The notes beneath the pieces are model-generated. The model searched no databases and was not told the origin of the DNA. It worked only from the letters and a program-made list of their open reading frames with translations. Of a stretch of DNA of 10,394 nucleotides, positions 1 to 7,393 are shown one piece after another. How positions within the stretch are numbered: the stretch's first letter is position 1; each line of letters opens with the position of its first letter. The stretch is taken from contig NZCH01000004.1 of assembly GCA_002688155.1 (NCBI GenBank), forward strand, positions 1 to 10,394. The letters are read 5' to 3'. A program made the translations under genes and the position numbers. The DNA is from Phycisphaerae bacterium. Its GTDB lineage: Bacteria; Planctomycetota; Phycisphaerae; Phycisphaerales; Phycisphaeraceae.

Positions 1-1380
1 CTGCACCCAAAGATTCACGGCGGCCTGCTGGGACTCCGCGACAATGATGACCACACCGCCGCGATGCGTGAGCACGGCATCGCACCAATCGACCTGGTCT
101 GTGTGAGTCTCTACCCGTTCGAACAAACCGTATCCGACCCCGACGTGACCGATGCCGAAGCGATCGAACAGATCGACATCGGCGGACCAAGCATGATCCG
201 CAGCGCCGCAAAGAACCACCGCTTCGTCACGGTGGTGACGGACGTGTCGCAGTACGACCGTGTAGCGGGTGAGTTGGATGAGCACGACGGGGCGACGACG
301 CTGACGTTGCGACGCGCACTGGCAGGCGCCGCGTTCGCGCGCACAGCAGCGTACGACACGGCGATCGCAGAATGGTTCACACATGGCGGTGGCACGGGAC
401 AGTTCCCAGACACACTGGTCCTGAGACTCGAAAAAATCCCGATTGAATTGCGCTACGGCGAGAATCCGCATCAGAAGGGCGCACTGTACATCGAACCAGA
501 CGCCGAGGAACCCAGTGTCGCGAGGGCGGAACAACTACACGGCATCGCGCTTGGCTACTGCAATTACTTCGACGCTGACGGTGCGCTGGAACTGGTTAAA
601 GAGTTCGACCCGGAACAGCACGCGGTGGCGGCTGTCATCAAACACGCGAATCCCTGCGGGTTCGCGATCGGCGAGGACCTGCCCACCGCGTTTCGCAAGG
701 CCTACGGCGGTGACCCGTTGGCCGCGTTCGGCGGCATCGTTGCACTGAATCGAAACGTCGATCTCGCTACCGCTGAAGCGATCTGCGAAGGCAAGAAATT
801 CCTGCACGTGATCGTCGCGCCAAGTTACGACGATGACGCGGCAGACACGTTGCGCGAGCGATGGAAAAATGTGCGGGTCCTGGCCGTCGGCGCATTATCG
901 CCGCCGCATACGCGTGACGCGGCACGCATCGACCTGCGCCGCATCACCGGTGGACTGCTCGTACAGCAGCGTGACCTTGTCCCGTGCAATACCGACCAAT
1001 GGAAACACAAGGCCGGTCCGTCGCCCTCGGACGATGACCTGCGCCAACTGGCGCTGGCGATGATCACCGTGAAACACTTAAAGTCCAATGCCGTGTGCAT
1101 CGTTAACGACTATATGCTCGTCGGCGGCGGCATGGGCCAGGTCGACCGTCTTGCAAGTTGTCGACTCGCGATCGAGCGCGCCGGCGATCGTGCAAAAGGC
1201 GGCTACGCGGGGTCTGATGCGCTTTTCCCCTTCCCAGACGGCCCGGACATGCTCATGAACGCGGGCGTCAAAGCGATCGCACAACCCGGCGGGGCAGTCA
1301 AGGATGACGATGTAATCAAAGCTTGTGAGGACGCCGGCGTGACGCTCATGTTCACGGGTCAGCGGCACTTTAGGCATTAG
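1..1380 (+). CDS. purH: Bifunctional AICAR formyltransferase / IMP cyclohydrolase, 5' partial
   Basis: PurH catalyses the last two steps of purine synthesis in the cytoplasm: formylation of AICAR using 10-formyl-tetrahydrofolate, then ring closure to IMP. The reading frame is open from base 1, where LHPKIHGG matches the N-terminal cyclohydrolase domain (E. coli LHPKVHGG), so about 65-70 residues lie left of the window; the ATG at 64 is internal. IDIGGPSMIRSAAKNH (codons ~59-74) belongs to the same domain. RYGENPHQ (from codon 151) opens the transformylase domain. Lys214-His215 in IKHANPCGF are the catalytic pair, and SNAVCIV, SDALFPFPDG and the terminal RHFRH are family hallmarks. The usual SYNN stretch reads GYCN (codons 185-188) but keeps its second Asn. 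The 459 codons present fit a total near 525, as in E. coli (529). It ends in TAG. The minus-strand remnant overlaps its last 4 bases. Confidence 0.97.
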   Translation: MHPKIHGGLLGLRDNDDHTAAMREHGIAPIDLVCVSLYPFEQTVSDPDVTDAEAIEQIDIGGPSMIRSAAKNHRFVTVVTDVSQYDRVAGELDEHDGATTLTLRRALAGAAFARTAAYDTAIAEWFTHGGGTGQFPDTLVLRLEKIPIELRYGENPHQKGALYIEPDAEEPSVARAEQLHGIALGYCNYFDADGALELVKEFDPEQHAVAAVIKHANPCGFAIGEDLPTAFRKAYGGDPLAAFGGIVALNRNVDLATAEAICEGKKFLHVIVAPSYDDDAADTLRERWKNVRVLAVGALSPPHTRDAARIDLRRITGGLLVQQRDLVPCNTDQWKHKAGPSPSDDDLRQLALAMITVKHLKSNAVCIVNDYMLVGGGMGQVDRLASCRLAIERAGDRAKGGYAGSDALFPFPDGPDMLMNAGVKAIAQPGGAVKDDDVIKACEDAGVTLMFTGQRHFRH

Positions 1381-1457
1381 TTCGCTGGGTTCGGTATCCC
1401 CAGGTCCCGACAAATCTTGCGTACCAGGATTGGGTCAATTGAACGATGACGCGGCAC
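1377..1457 (-). pseudogene. HicA-like toxin C-terminal remnant joined to the TfoX-like remnant
   Basis: The frame that carries the end of the TfoX-like segment continues without a stop as VPRHRSIDPILVRKICRDLG followed by IPNPAN and TAA at 1379-1377. TfoX proteins normally continue here with a (R)PMDFTGRPM-like stretch, which is absent in all three minus frames. Instead the sequence resembles the C-terminal strand and helix of HicA-family mRNA interferases: V-P-x-H, then an I-(D/K)-P-type turn, then a helix ending in a short LGI-type tail. The HicA N-terminal half, with the catalytic GSH/GGH segment, is not present upstream. The whole open stretch from the ATG at 1505 is only 42 codons and ends inside the last codons of purH on the other strand. 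I read it as a fossil deletion junction. The HicA assignment rests on a short motif, so an unrelated domain remains possible. Confidence 0.42.
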
Positions 1458-1645
1458 GGCAAGGGCTTTGTCGTGTGCATCCGGGTTCACGCGCGCAACC
1501 ATCATCCGTCACCATCATACACGCCCACGCACATGTCCCCGCCCACCATGAACGCCAGGCCGCCGAATATCTTCAGTCAGGTGACGCCGCGCCGGCGTTG
1601 CAGAACGGTGCGGACACGTTCGGCCAGTTTTTCGCTGTACACCGT
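1458..1645 (-). pseudogene. Degraded TfoX N-terminal-domain protein gene
   Basis: Read on the minus strand from about 1645, this segment encodes TVYSEKLAERVRTVLQRRR, then GVT, a TGA stop at 1579-1577, and then LKIFGGLAFMVGGDMCVGV. A second stop at 1504-1502 is followed, one base out of frame, by MMVARVNPDAHDKALA from 1505. The order matches the TfoX_N domain (typically MAYSEKLAERVR...KKMFGGLAFMV.G.M..GV...L.VRV.PD). TfoX/Sxy proteins are linked to competence in some bacteria, but most single-domain members are uncharacterised. Three lesions are visible: ACG where the usual ATG would be, the internal TGA, and a frameshift. A weak GAGG at 1651-1648 precedes a possible GTG start at 1642. The remnant begins about 22-25 bp after the pyrF stop, so it was probably the next gene in that operon. 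The second half of the TfoX domain is missing. Confidence 0.72.
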
Positions 1646-1667
1646 AACCTCAACTCATCCGCCTGGA

Positions 1668-2570
1668 TCAGCACACCACACTGGCGATCTGCTCTTTGAG
1701 TTCAACCGCCGCCTGTTCGATTGAACCGCGCCAGTCCTGCGTGTCGTGCTTCTCGTATGCGTAAATAACACCGCGACTGGAGTTGATGATCGCTCCGGTG
1801 CCATCGTCGCGGAAGCAAGCGCGTGCATCATTCGCTGACGCGCCCTGCGCACCTACTCCCGGGACGAGAAAAATCTGCTGAGGCATCAGGTCGCGCAGGC
1901 GCGCCATGTCAGCCGGTTTGGTCGCACCCACCACCGCGCCCAGACAACTGAAACCTGACTGACCCACCAAACCGTCTGCCGTACCGGCGTCGGCGACCGT
2001 TTTCGCCATCGCGTCCGCGACCGTTCGGCCGTCCTCCAGTGTCAGCGACTGAATCGCATCACTTCCGGGGTTGCTTGTCCGCACGAGCACGAACAGTCCC
2101 TTGTTAGCGCGCGCGGCGGTGTCAATGAACGGCTGAATCGCATCGATGCCGAGGTATCCGTTGATCGTCATCGCGTCGGCGCCAACGGGCATGTCGCGTG
2201 TGTGCGGGTCGGACATGTGGCCGTCGGCGTAATGCCCGCTCGAAACGCCGATGTCACCTCGCTTCGCATCGGCGATCACGATCAGCCCTGCCGATGCAGC
2301 GATCTGAACAAGCTCGTAATACACGCTCACCCCCCGCCAGTGGTACCGTTCAAAACAGGCAGACTGAATCTTCACGCACGGCACGTGCGGTGCCATGACG
2401 CTAATCACCTGTGCACAAAACACACGAATCGCCTCAACCGCGTCCTGCCCGGCATCGTCACGAACCTGCTTCGGTAATCGGGCAAACACCGGATCAAGCC
2501 CGACACACACGGGCGCGCCTTTCGTGCGGCAGGCATTGATCAATCGGTCGGCGAAGTGAATTGAAGACAT
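1668..2570 (-). CDS. pyrF: Orotidine 5'-phosphate decarboxylase, type 2
   Basis: PyrF decarboxylates OMP to UMP, the final step of de novo pyrimidine synthesis, without a cofactor. The 300-residue product has VCVGLDP (21-27) as the first strand of the barrel, KIQSACFE (67-74), and the catalytic DAKRGDIG (101-108) with Asp101, Lys103 and Asp106. FLVPGVGAQGA (234-244) and INSSRG (262-267) follow, Arg266 being the phosphate-binding residue. Length and motifs fit the longer type 2 (mycobacterial-type) family rather than the roughly 240-residue E. coli type. I chose the ATG at 2570 because MSSIHFADRL matches the usual N-terminus; the open frame runs 26 codons further upstream, but through a repeat-rich stretch. 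There is no strong Shine-Dalgarno sequence, only GGGAA about 7 bases before the ATG. It diverges from polA, and a TfoX-like remnant follows it closely. Confidence 0.96.
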   Translation of the reverse strand: MSSIHFADRLINACRTKGAPVCVGLDPVFARLPKQVRDDAGQDAVEAIRVFCAQVISVMAPHVPCVKIQSACFERYHWRGVSVYYELVQIAASAGLIVIADAKRGDIGVSSGHYADGHMSDPHTRDMPVGADAMTINGYLGIDAIQPFIDTAARANKGLFVLVRTSNPGSDAIQSLTLEDGRTVADAMAKTVADAGTADGLVGQSGFSCLGAVVGATKPADMARLRDLMPQQIFLVPGVGAQGASANDARACFRDDGTGAIINSSRGVIYAYEKHDTQDWRGSIEQAAVELKEQIASVVC

Positions 2571-2581
2571 TGACAAATTCC

Positions 2582-2602
2582 CGATTTTCGATTGCCGATT
2601 CG
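2582..2602. repeat. Three tandem CGATTNN heptamers
   Basis: CGATTTT, CGATTGC and CGATTCG lie head to tail between the pyrF start and its predicted promoter, so they fall in the pyrF leader. Read on the minus strand in the extended pyrF frame they give part of ITNRQSKIGN. I recall peptides of that kind from dispersed short A+T-rich repeats in environmental bacterial genomes, but that is memory, not a search. Confidence 0.5.
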
Positions 2603-2650
2603 TAATTTGCCACGCACGCCATATCGTGCGCAGATCAAACCTCGGCAATC
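2590..2650 (-). promoter_or_regulatory. Nested inverted repeats in the pyrF leader
   Basis: GATTGCCGA (2590-2598) is the exact reverse complement of TCGGCAATC (2642-2650). Inside this pair, CGCACG (2613-2618) and CGTGCG (2625-2630) form a second perfect 6-bp inverted repeat with the loop CCATAT. Both lie between the predicted pyrF transcription start (about 2659) and the pyrF ATG at 2570. The leader RNA could therefore fold into a 9-bp outer stem enclosing a GC-rich hairpin. A protein-bound operator is an alternative. Function is inferred; the symmetry is seen directly. Confidence 0.45.
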
Positions 2651-2665
2651 ACATTTCGAAAAATC

Positions 2666-2694
2666 ATTATCCATATTCGATCCGCGTCTGTCAC
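2666..2694 (-). promoter_or_regulatory. Predicted pyrF promoter
   Basis: On the minus strand GTGACA (2694-2689) is followed after exactly 17 bases by GATAAT (2671-2666). Each box differs from the sigma70 consensus (TTGACA, TATAAT) at one position. A start near 2659 gives a leader of about 89 bases. The -35 box lies 9 bases from the polA -10 box, so polymerase occupancy on one side should hinder the other. Confidence 0.55.
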
Positions 2695-2703
2695 GCGACT
2701 GCA

Positions 2704-2709
2704 TATAAT
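2704..2709 (+). promoter_or_regulatory. polA -10 box close to the start codon
   Basis: A perfect TATAAT lies 6 bases upstream of the polA ATG at 2716. With the normal spacing, transcription would begin at or next to the A of the start codon, giving a leaderless mRNA. I see no good -35 box at 16-18 bases, where TCCGCG or similar occurs. There is no Shine-Dalgarno sequence before the ATG. Confidence 0.5.
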
Positions 2710-2715
2710 CTCGCC

Positions 2716-5625
2716 ATGTCGGCCGACGACAAGATCCTTTATCTCATCGACGGACACGCGCAGATTTTTCGCGCGTATTTTGCTATTCGCGGCGGGATGA
2801 CGAGTCCGATCACCGGCGAACCGACCAACGCGACGTTCGCGTTCACCGGCATGCTGATGAAACTCCTGGGGGAGTTAAAGCCACATTACGTGGTGATGGC
2901 GATCGATATGCCGGGCAAGACATTTCGCGATGACATTTACAATGAGTACAAAGCCAACCGTGAAGCTGCGCCCGAAGACCTCTTGCCACAGTTCGAACGT
3001 ATTTTTCAGATCACGCGTCTGTTCGGCATCCCGGTCATCGGCCAGGAAGGCGCCGAGGCGGACGATGTGATCGCGACTCTGACCGAGCAAATGGTTCGTT
3101 CAGAGCGTCCCGACGACACAAAGGTACGTGTTCGTATTGTGTCCAAGGACAAAGACCTCGAACAACTGCTCATCCGCGATCGCGTAGAGATGTTTGACAT
3201 TCATACGGACACGACGATTTCCCCTGACACACTCAAGGACACCAGAGGCATCACACCCGAGCAGGTCGTCGACGCGCTGGCGCTGATGGGCGACAAGGTG
3301 GACAACATTCCAGGCGTTGAGGGCGTCGGCCCAAAGACGGCGGCCAAACTGATCGCTGAGTACGGATCGATCGACGGCATTTATGAGAATATCGACAAGA
3401 TCAAGGGCAAGCGGCGCGAGAAACTCGAAGCCGCGCGCGACATGATGCCACGCAACATCGAGTTGGTTCGGCTCAAACGCGATCTCGAGCTGCCGTTTGA
3501 ACTCGAACAGGCGCGCGTCGGCGGCGTCGACGCCAACGCATTGTATGCGTTGTTCAAGGAACTGGGACTGCGCCGACACGAGGCGGAACTCGACCGCCTG
3601 TTGCGCGATGGCGTGCCGCCGCAACAGGCCGGCGGTGGCGAGAACGAGCAGGAAACGTTCGCCACCTCCCTGTTCGACATGGGCCCGGTTCCGAGCCAGC
3701 AAGGCGCGGCCAGTGATGGTGCGCAAAACAATGTTTACACGCATGCATCAGATTTCAACTACATCGCAATCACCACACAGTCACAATTGAATGAGTTGGT
3801 CGCGACCCTCAAACAACAACCACTGATCAGCGTCGACACAGAGACACTGGGCCTGGGGTACGATGCCAAACTTTGCGGCATTTGCCTTGCATGGGCGCAC
3901 CGCACCGTCAGCGAAAGCGATACCGATCACGCCGCCGTGAAGGGTCTCGCCAATGTGGACGGCGTGTACGTGCCACTGTATTCACCGGAACCGGAAAGGC
4001 ACTTGCCACCTGAATCGGTGATTGAAGCCCTTCGACCGGTTCTCGAAGCCGCATCGATCGGGAAGTGCGGGCAAAACTTAAAGTTCGACCTGCTCGTGCT
4101 GCGCGAGGCGGGCATCGCGATGCGCGGCGTGGCTTTTGATTCAATGATCGCAGCCGCGCTCGTCGGCGCGCCCAGCCAGGGCCTGGACAACCTCGCAATG
4201 ACGATACTGGCACATGAGATGATACCGATCTCCCAACTGATCGGCACACGTGACAACACCACGCCTCATAAGACAATGGATCAGGTGCCGCTGGACCAGA
4301 TCACACCCTACGCAGCGGAAGACGCGCATATCACACTGCGGTTATGTGAAGAGTTGAAAATGCAACTGCATGTCATGGGCATGGACACGCTGGCGAACGA
4401 TGTCGAAATGCCGCTCGTCGAAGTGCTCGCGGACATGCAGCACCACGGGATTCAGGTCGACGCCGCCCTTCTGCGCGAACAGGCGGTCGTGTTGAACAAG
4501 CGGATCGAAGAACTGCGCGACGAGATCTTCGGCGCGGTGGGGCATCCATTCAACCTCGATTCGCCCAAGCAGCTGGCCGAGGTGCTGTTCACGGAACTCG
4601 AACTGCCAGTAATCAAGAAAGGCAAGACCGGACCGTCAACAGACTTCGAGGTAATGCAACGCCTCGCGGACATGCAGAACCTGCCACAGCAGGCAGCTCA
4701 GGTGCCCAAACGCATTGTCGAATACCGCCACGTAACAAAGTTGGTAAACACGTACCTGGAAAACCTCGAGCACAGCATCAGCGAAAAGACCGGCCGCGTA
4801 CACGCGGCGTTTCATCAGACGGGCGCCGCGACTGGCCGGCTGTCGTCAGGGGGACCGAACCTGCAAAACATCCCAATCCGCACCAACATCGGCCGCGAGA
4901 TTCGCCGGGCGTTTGTCGCCGATAACGGCTGCATGCTCATCAGCGCGGACTACTCGCAGATCGAATTGCGCATCCTCGCACACCTGAGTAACGACCCGGA
5001 GCTTGTCGATGCCTTCGTCAACAACATGGACATTCATCGCGCCGTGGCGGCACAGGTCTTTGAAGTTGACCCGGCGGATGTCACCCCACAGCAAAGAGAC
5101 CGGGCGAAGGTTATCAACTTTGGAATCATTTACGGCATCACGTCGTTCGGTCTGTCCCGGCGAATCCAAGGGCTTGACGAACGTGGTGCGGCAGACTTGA
5201 TCGCGAGATACAAACACCGCTTCGCGGGCATTGAGACGTTCATGGACAAATGCGTGCACGAAGCGCAGGAACATGGGTACGTCACGACGATGTGCGGCCG
5301 GCGACGACGCATCGAACAGATCACGTCACGCACCCCCAACACCCGAGCTCAGGGCGAGCGCCTGGCGATCAATTCCGTCGTGCAGGGCAGTGCAGCCGAC
5401 CTCATCAAACTCGCCATGGTCAACCTGCACCGCCGTGTCCTGCGCGACGCGAGTGAAATGAAAATCCTGATCCAGATTCATGACGAACTTGTCGTCGAAG
5501 CACCTGAATCAAATAGCGACGAATCCGCACAGGTTGTACGCGAGGAAATGGAAGGCGCGATGAACTTGAACGTGCCGTTAAAGGTGGACGTGGGCGTGGG
5601 TAAGGATTGGTTTTCGGTCAAGTAG
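2716..5625 (+). CDS. polA: DNA polymerase I with both exonuclease domains
   Basis: This 969-residue enzyme fills gaps in repair and replaces RNA primers. The N-terminal 5'-3' exonuclease shows LIDGHAQIFRAYFA with Asp12, EADD (114-117), SKDKD (Asp145, Asp147) and GDKVDNIPGVEGVGPKTA (Asp193, Asp196). A variable linker (about 300-345) follows. The 3'-5' proofreading domain appears intact: DTE (Asp374, Glu376), GQNLKFD (Asn454, Asp458) and YAAED (Tyr532, Asp536). The polymerase domain has TGRLSSGGPNLQNIP, motif A SADYSQIELR (Asp745), the O-helix with Arg794, Lys798, Phe802 and Tyr806 in the E. coli R754/K758/F762/Y766 spacing, and motif C IHDE (Asp923). It is slightly longer than E. coli Pol I (928). 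I chose the ATG at 2716 because MSADDKILYLIDG fits the family; an in-frame ATG at 2626 would add 30 residues of unrelated sequence across the promoter. Confidence 0.98.
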   Translation: MSADDKILYLIDGHAQIFRAYFAIRGGMTSPITGEPTNATFAFTGMLMKLLGELKPHYVVMAIDMPGKTFRDDIYNEYKANREAAPEDLLPQFERIFQITRLFGIPVIGQEGAEADDVIATLTEQMVRSERPDDTKVRVRIVSKDKDLEQLLIRDRVEMFDIHTDTTISPDTLKDTRGITPEQVVDALALMGDKVDNIPGVEGVGPKTAAKLIAEYGSIDGIYENIDKIKGKRREKLEAARDMMPRNIELVRLKRDLELPFELEQARVGGVDANALYALFKELGLRRHEAELDRLLRDGVPPQQAGGGENEQETFATSLFDMGPVPSQQGAASDGAQNNVYTHASDFNYIAITTQSQLNELVATLKQQPLISVDTETLGLGYDAKLCGICLAWAHRTVSESDTDHAAVKGLANVDGVYVPLYSPEPERHLPPESVIEALRPVLEAASIGKCGQNLKFDLLVLREAGIAMRGVAFDSMIAAALVGAPSQGLDNLAMTILAHEMIPISQLIGTRDNTTPHKTMDQVPLDQITPYAAEDAHITLRLCEELKMQLHVMGMDTLANDVEMPLVEVLADMQHHGIQVDAALLREQAVVLNKRIEELRDEIFGAVGHPFNLDSPKQLAEVLFTELELPVIKKGKTGPSTDFEVMQRLADMQNLPQQAAQVPKRIVEYRHVTKLVNTYLENLEHSISEKTGRVHAAFHQTGAATGRLSSGGPNLQNIPIRTNIGREIRRAFVADNGCMLISADYSQIELRILAHLSNDPELVDAFVNNMDIHRAVAAQVFEVDPADVTPQQRDRAKVINFGIIYGITSFGLSRRIQGLDERGAADLIARYKHRFAGIETFMDKCVHEAQEHGYVTTMCGRRRRIEQITSRTPNTRAQGERLAINSVVQGSAADLIKLAMVNLHRRVLRDASEMKILIQIHDELVVEAPESNSDESAQVVREEMEGAMNLNVPLKVDVGVGKDWFSVK

Positions 5626-5694
5626 GGGCGAGCGTTCCGCGAGGTATGCGAAGCCGCAAGCGGCGTAATGTGTGTGTGCACAATGCGAGTTTGG
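5626..5694. other. Convergent gap between polA and the glycosidase-like gene
   Basis: This 69-bp gap separates two converging genes. It contains GCCGC-AA-GCGGC (5653-5664), which can form a short stem with a tight loop, and the palindrome TGTGCACA (5673-5680). Neither is followed by a run of T on either strand, so an intrinsic terminator is possible but weakly supported. No gene is visible. Confidence 0.3.
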
Positions 5695-7392
5695 TCAACC
5701 TTCCGCAGTGACTGCCAGTTCGTCGAGTATACGCTGCGTCAACTCCCATAAATTCGTTTCGCGAAACGCGGTCGCCGCGCCGGGAAGGGTCGCGTACCTT
5801 TGCGTGTGGTGCTGCCAGTAGAGTTGCGATGACCGCATGGCCTGCCGGCATTCGTCCGCCAGTTCAGACGCCTGGCTGGAGTTCGTGTCATGCATGAAAC
5901 GGCGGTACGCGACCAGACCCGCCATCAGGTCGCGCAGCACGTGCAGCAGCGCTTCAACGGACAGCAGTGAATTGATCAGCGGTTCGAGCGGCTTTTTATT
6001 TTTCCCGATGGCGAACGACTGCAACCTGGTGCGGTGCCCGACGAACGTATCGAGGGCGTGCGTCTTCTCAGCGATGACTTCGTCGAGTTGATCGTCTTCG
6101 ATCTTCTGCACCATGCGCCACGCCGCTTCCGCGTCGATCAGATCGTCCTGAATCCAGTCGCCGTTGGGATGCCATGCGCCGCGGCGCGTGCGCGCGAACG
6201 GGCACACATAAAAGCCTTCGCGCACAACATCCGGTGAGTCGGACAGCAGATCGTACAGCGCGCAAGCAAGGGCATCATCCCCGCTGGGCGCGACTGCGGC
6301 GATCCAGTCGTCGGCGATAACATGCAGGTCGGTGGCCGGATCGTCGGCGAGCATCGGCACAGCGCGCGCGTTGGCGTCAATCCAGGTTTCGTCGGCGACG
6401 AAGGGACCACCCCACCCGCCGCCGCGCACCCACGCCCACAGACCGGCCAAATTCACCTGCGACGCCACGGCTGCCAGGCCCTTGGCTCTGGCGTCGTCAC
6501 CGGACACCTCCGGCGGCTTCGGCCCGTCACGCCACAGCGGAGCCTGCCAGTTCGGACCGCTGCCTTTGCCTTCAAATTCACGCTGGCATTGCAATTCGTA
6601 CATGATCGGCCGATCGCCGAGCGCCAGGCTTGCCGGGTTCCAACGCTGGTAACGCCAAAAGTCCGTCTCCGTGAACTTGAACGACAATATCAACCGCGAA
6701 TCAAACGTGCCGTCACGGTTCATGCCCGGCAGACGATCTCGTAATCGTTCACACAATTCAGGCGAATCATGCATGCCCCCGGGCCGGACGTTCCACGCGC
6801 GGACAATCAGGGTTTTCCCGTGCCGCGTCACAATGCTGTCGTAGAACGCCTGCACGAAACGGCAGACGCGGTCCGCTTTGCCCAATTCGCTGCAGCGCGG
6901 ACAATACGGCAGGTAAATGTCATTACCGATCAGGTACGGCAAGCGCGACCCGTCCGAGTCACCGATGCGAAGAACAACACCATCAACGGGAGGCAACTGA
7001 CCCATAAGTGCGGACAGCGCATCAACCGATTGCTGCATGGTAACGTCGCTTGCCGGGCACAGTAAGTTCGGGCGCTGCTTGCACAACATCTCGTCCCGCC
7101 GCCCGTCAACAACCAACCGTGGCAGGGACAGCACGTCATAAGTGATATACACACTCAGTCCGGCGTTACGCGCCTGGTCGATCACCTGGCACGTCTGCTC
7201 GATGAGCCGCTCAACCCATCGGCGCATCTCGCCGGCACCCACGTCGTACGGCGAAGTGATGCCTGACACGCCGGTCGTTTCCCACACCACAAGACCGTTG
7301 TAGCCGAGTTGTCCAAGCACTGCGGGATCGCGATAGCGTGTCTGCGCAGCCCGCTCGCCGGCGTTGTTAAGGATCATGGCAAGCTTAAGCAT
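5695..7392 (-). CDS. Uncharacterised GH67-like TIM-barrel protein
   Basis: The function of this 565-residue protein is unknown. It lacks a signal peptide or membrane segment, so it is probably cytoplasmic. The first 340 residues look like a glycosidase-type (beta/alpha)8 barrel: LGQLGYNGLVVWETTG (29-41 region), VDGVVLRIGDSDG (136-148), GKTLIVRAWN, LILSFKFTETDFWRYQRWNP, then YELQCQREFEGKG (265-277) and LWAWVRGGGWGG (318-329). The FTETDFW...NP...ELQ..REFEG order recalls the catalytic domain of GH67 alpha-glucuronidases, but I cannot assign catalytic residues. A CPRC pair (Cys164, Cys167) in LPYCPRCSEL could bind metal. The C-terminal 200 residues are mainly helical and unrecognised. I chose the ATG at 7392 (MLKLAMILNN); the ATG at 7377 is an alternative. 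It starts 37 bp after pyrD and is probably co-transcribed. A perfect 13-bp dyad lies 1 base upstream of the start. It ends in TGA. Confidence 0.85.
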   Translation of the reverse strand: MLKLAMILNNAGERAAQTRYRDPAVLGQLGYNGLVVWETTGVSGITSPYDVGAGEMRRWVERLIEQTCQVIDQARNAGLSVYITYDVLSLPRLVVDGRRDEMLCKQRPNLLCPASDVTMQQSVDALSALMGQLPPVDGVVLRIGDSDGSRLPYLIGNDIYLPYCPRCSELGKADRVCRFVQAFYDSIVTRHGKTLIVRAWNVRPGGMHDSPELCERLRDRLPGMNRDGTFDSRLILSFKFTETDFWRYQRWNPASLALGDRPIMYELQCQREFEGKGSGPNWQAPLWRDGPKPPEVSGDDARAKGLAAVASQVNLAGLWAWVRGGGWGGPFVADETWIDANARAVPMLADDPATDLHVIADDWIAAVAPSGDDALACALYDLLSDSPDVVREGFYVCPFARTRRGAWHPNGDWIQDDLIDAEAAWRMVQKIEDDQLDEVIAEKTHALDTFVGHRTRLQSFAIGKNKKPLEPLINSLLSVEALLHVLRDLMAGLVAYRRFMHDTNSSQASELADECRQAMRSSQLYWQHHTQRYATLPGAATAFRETNLWELTQRILDELAVTAEG

Positions 7393-7393
7393 G

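Noticed and set aside
1078..1413. Minus-strand open frame of 111 codons across the end of purH
   Set aside because: It is a shadow of the strongly conserved purH coding strand and has no family features.
1577..1579. Reassignment of TGA to an amino acid, to explain the stop inside the TfoX-like segment
   Set aside because: TGA ends pyrF, rlmN, the glycosidase-like gene and the PHP phosphatase gene at sensible positions, and the segment also has a frameshift.
1430..1724. Two plus-strand open frames of about 90 codons between purH and pyrF
   Set aside because: They are antisense to the TfoX-like remnant and to the end of pyrF, have no recognisable motifs, and lack a plausible start signal.
2626..2715. 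Longer N-terminus for PolA from the ATG at 2626
   Set aside because: The extra 30 residues have no similarity to Pol I, cross the divergent promoter region and include the TATAAT box.
3100..3744. Minus-strand open frame of 214 codons opposite polA
   Set aside because: It lies fully antisense to the well-conserved exonuclease region of polA; long antisense frames are common in high-G+C genes.
5653..5664. GCCGC-AA-GCGGC as a confident bidirectional terminator
   Set aside because: The stem is only five pairs with a two-base loop, and no T-run follows on either strand.
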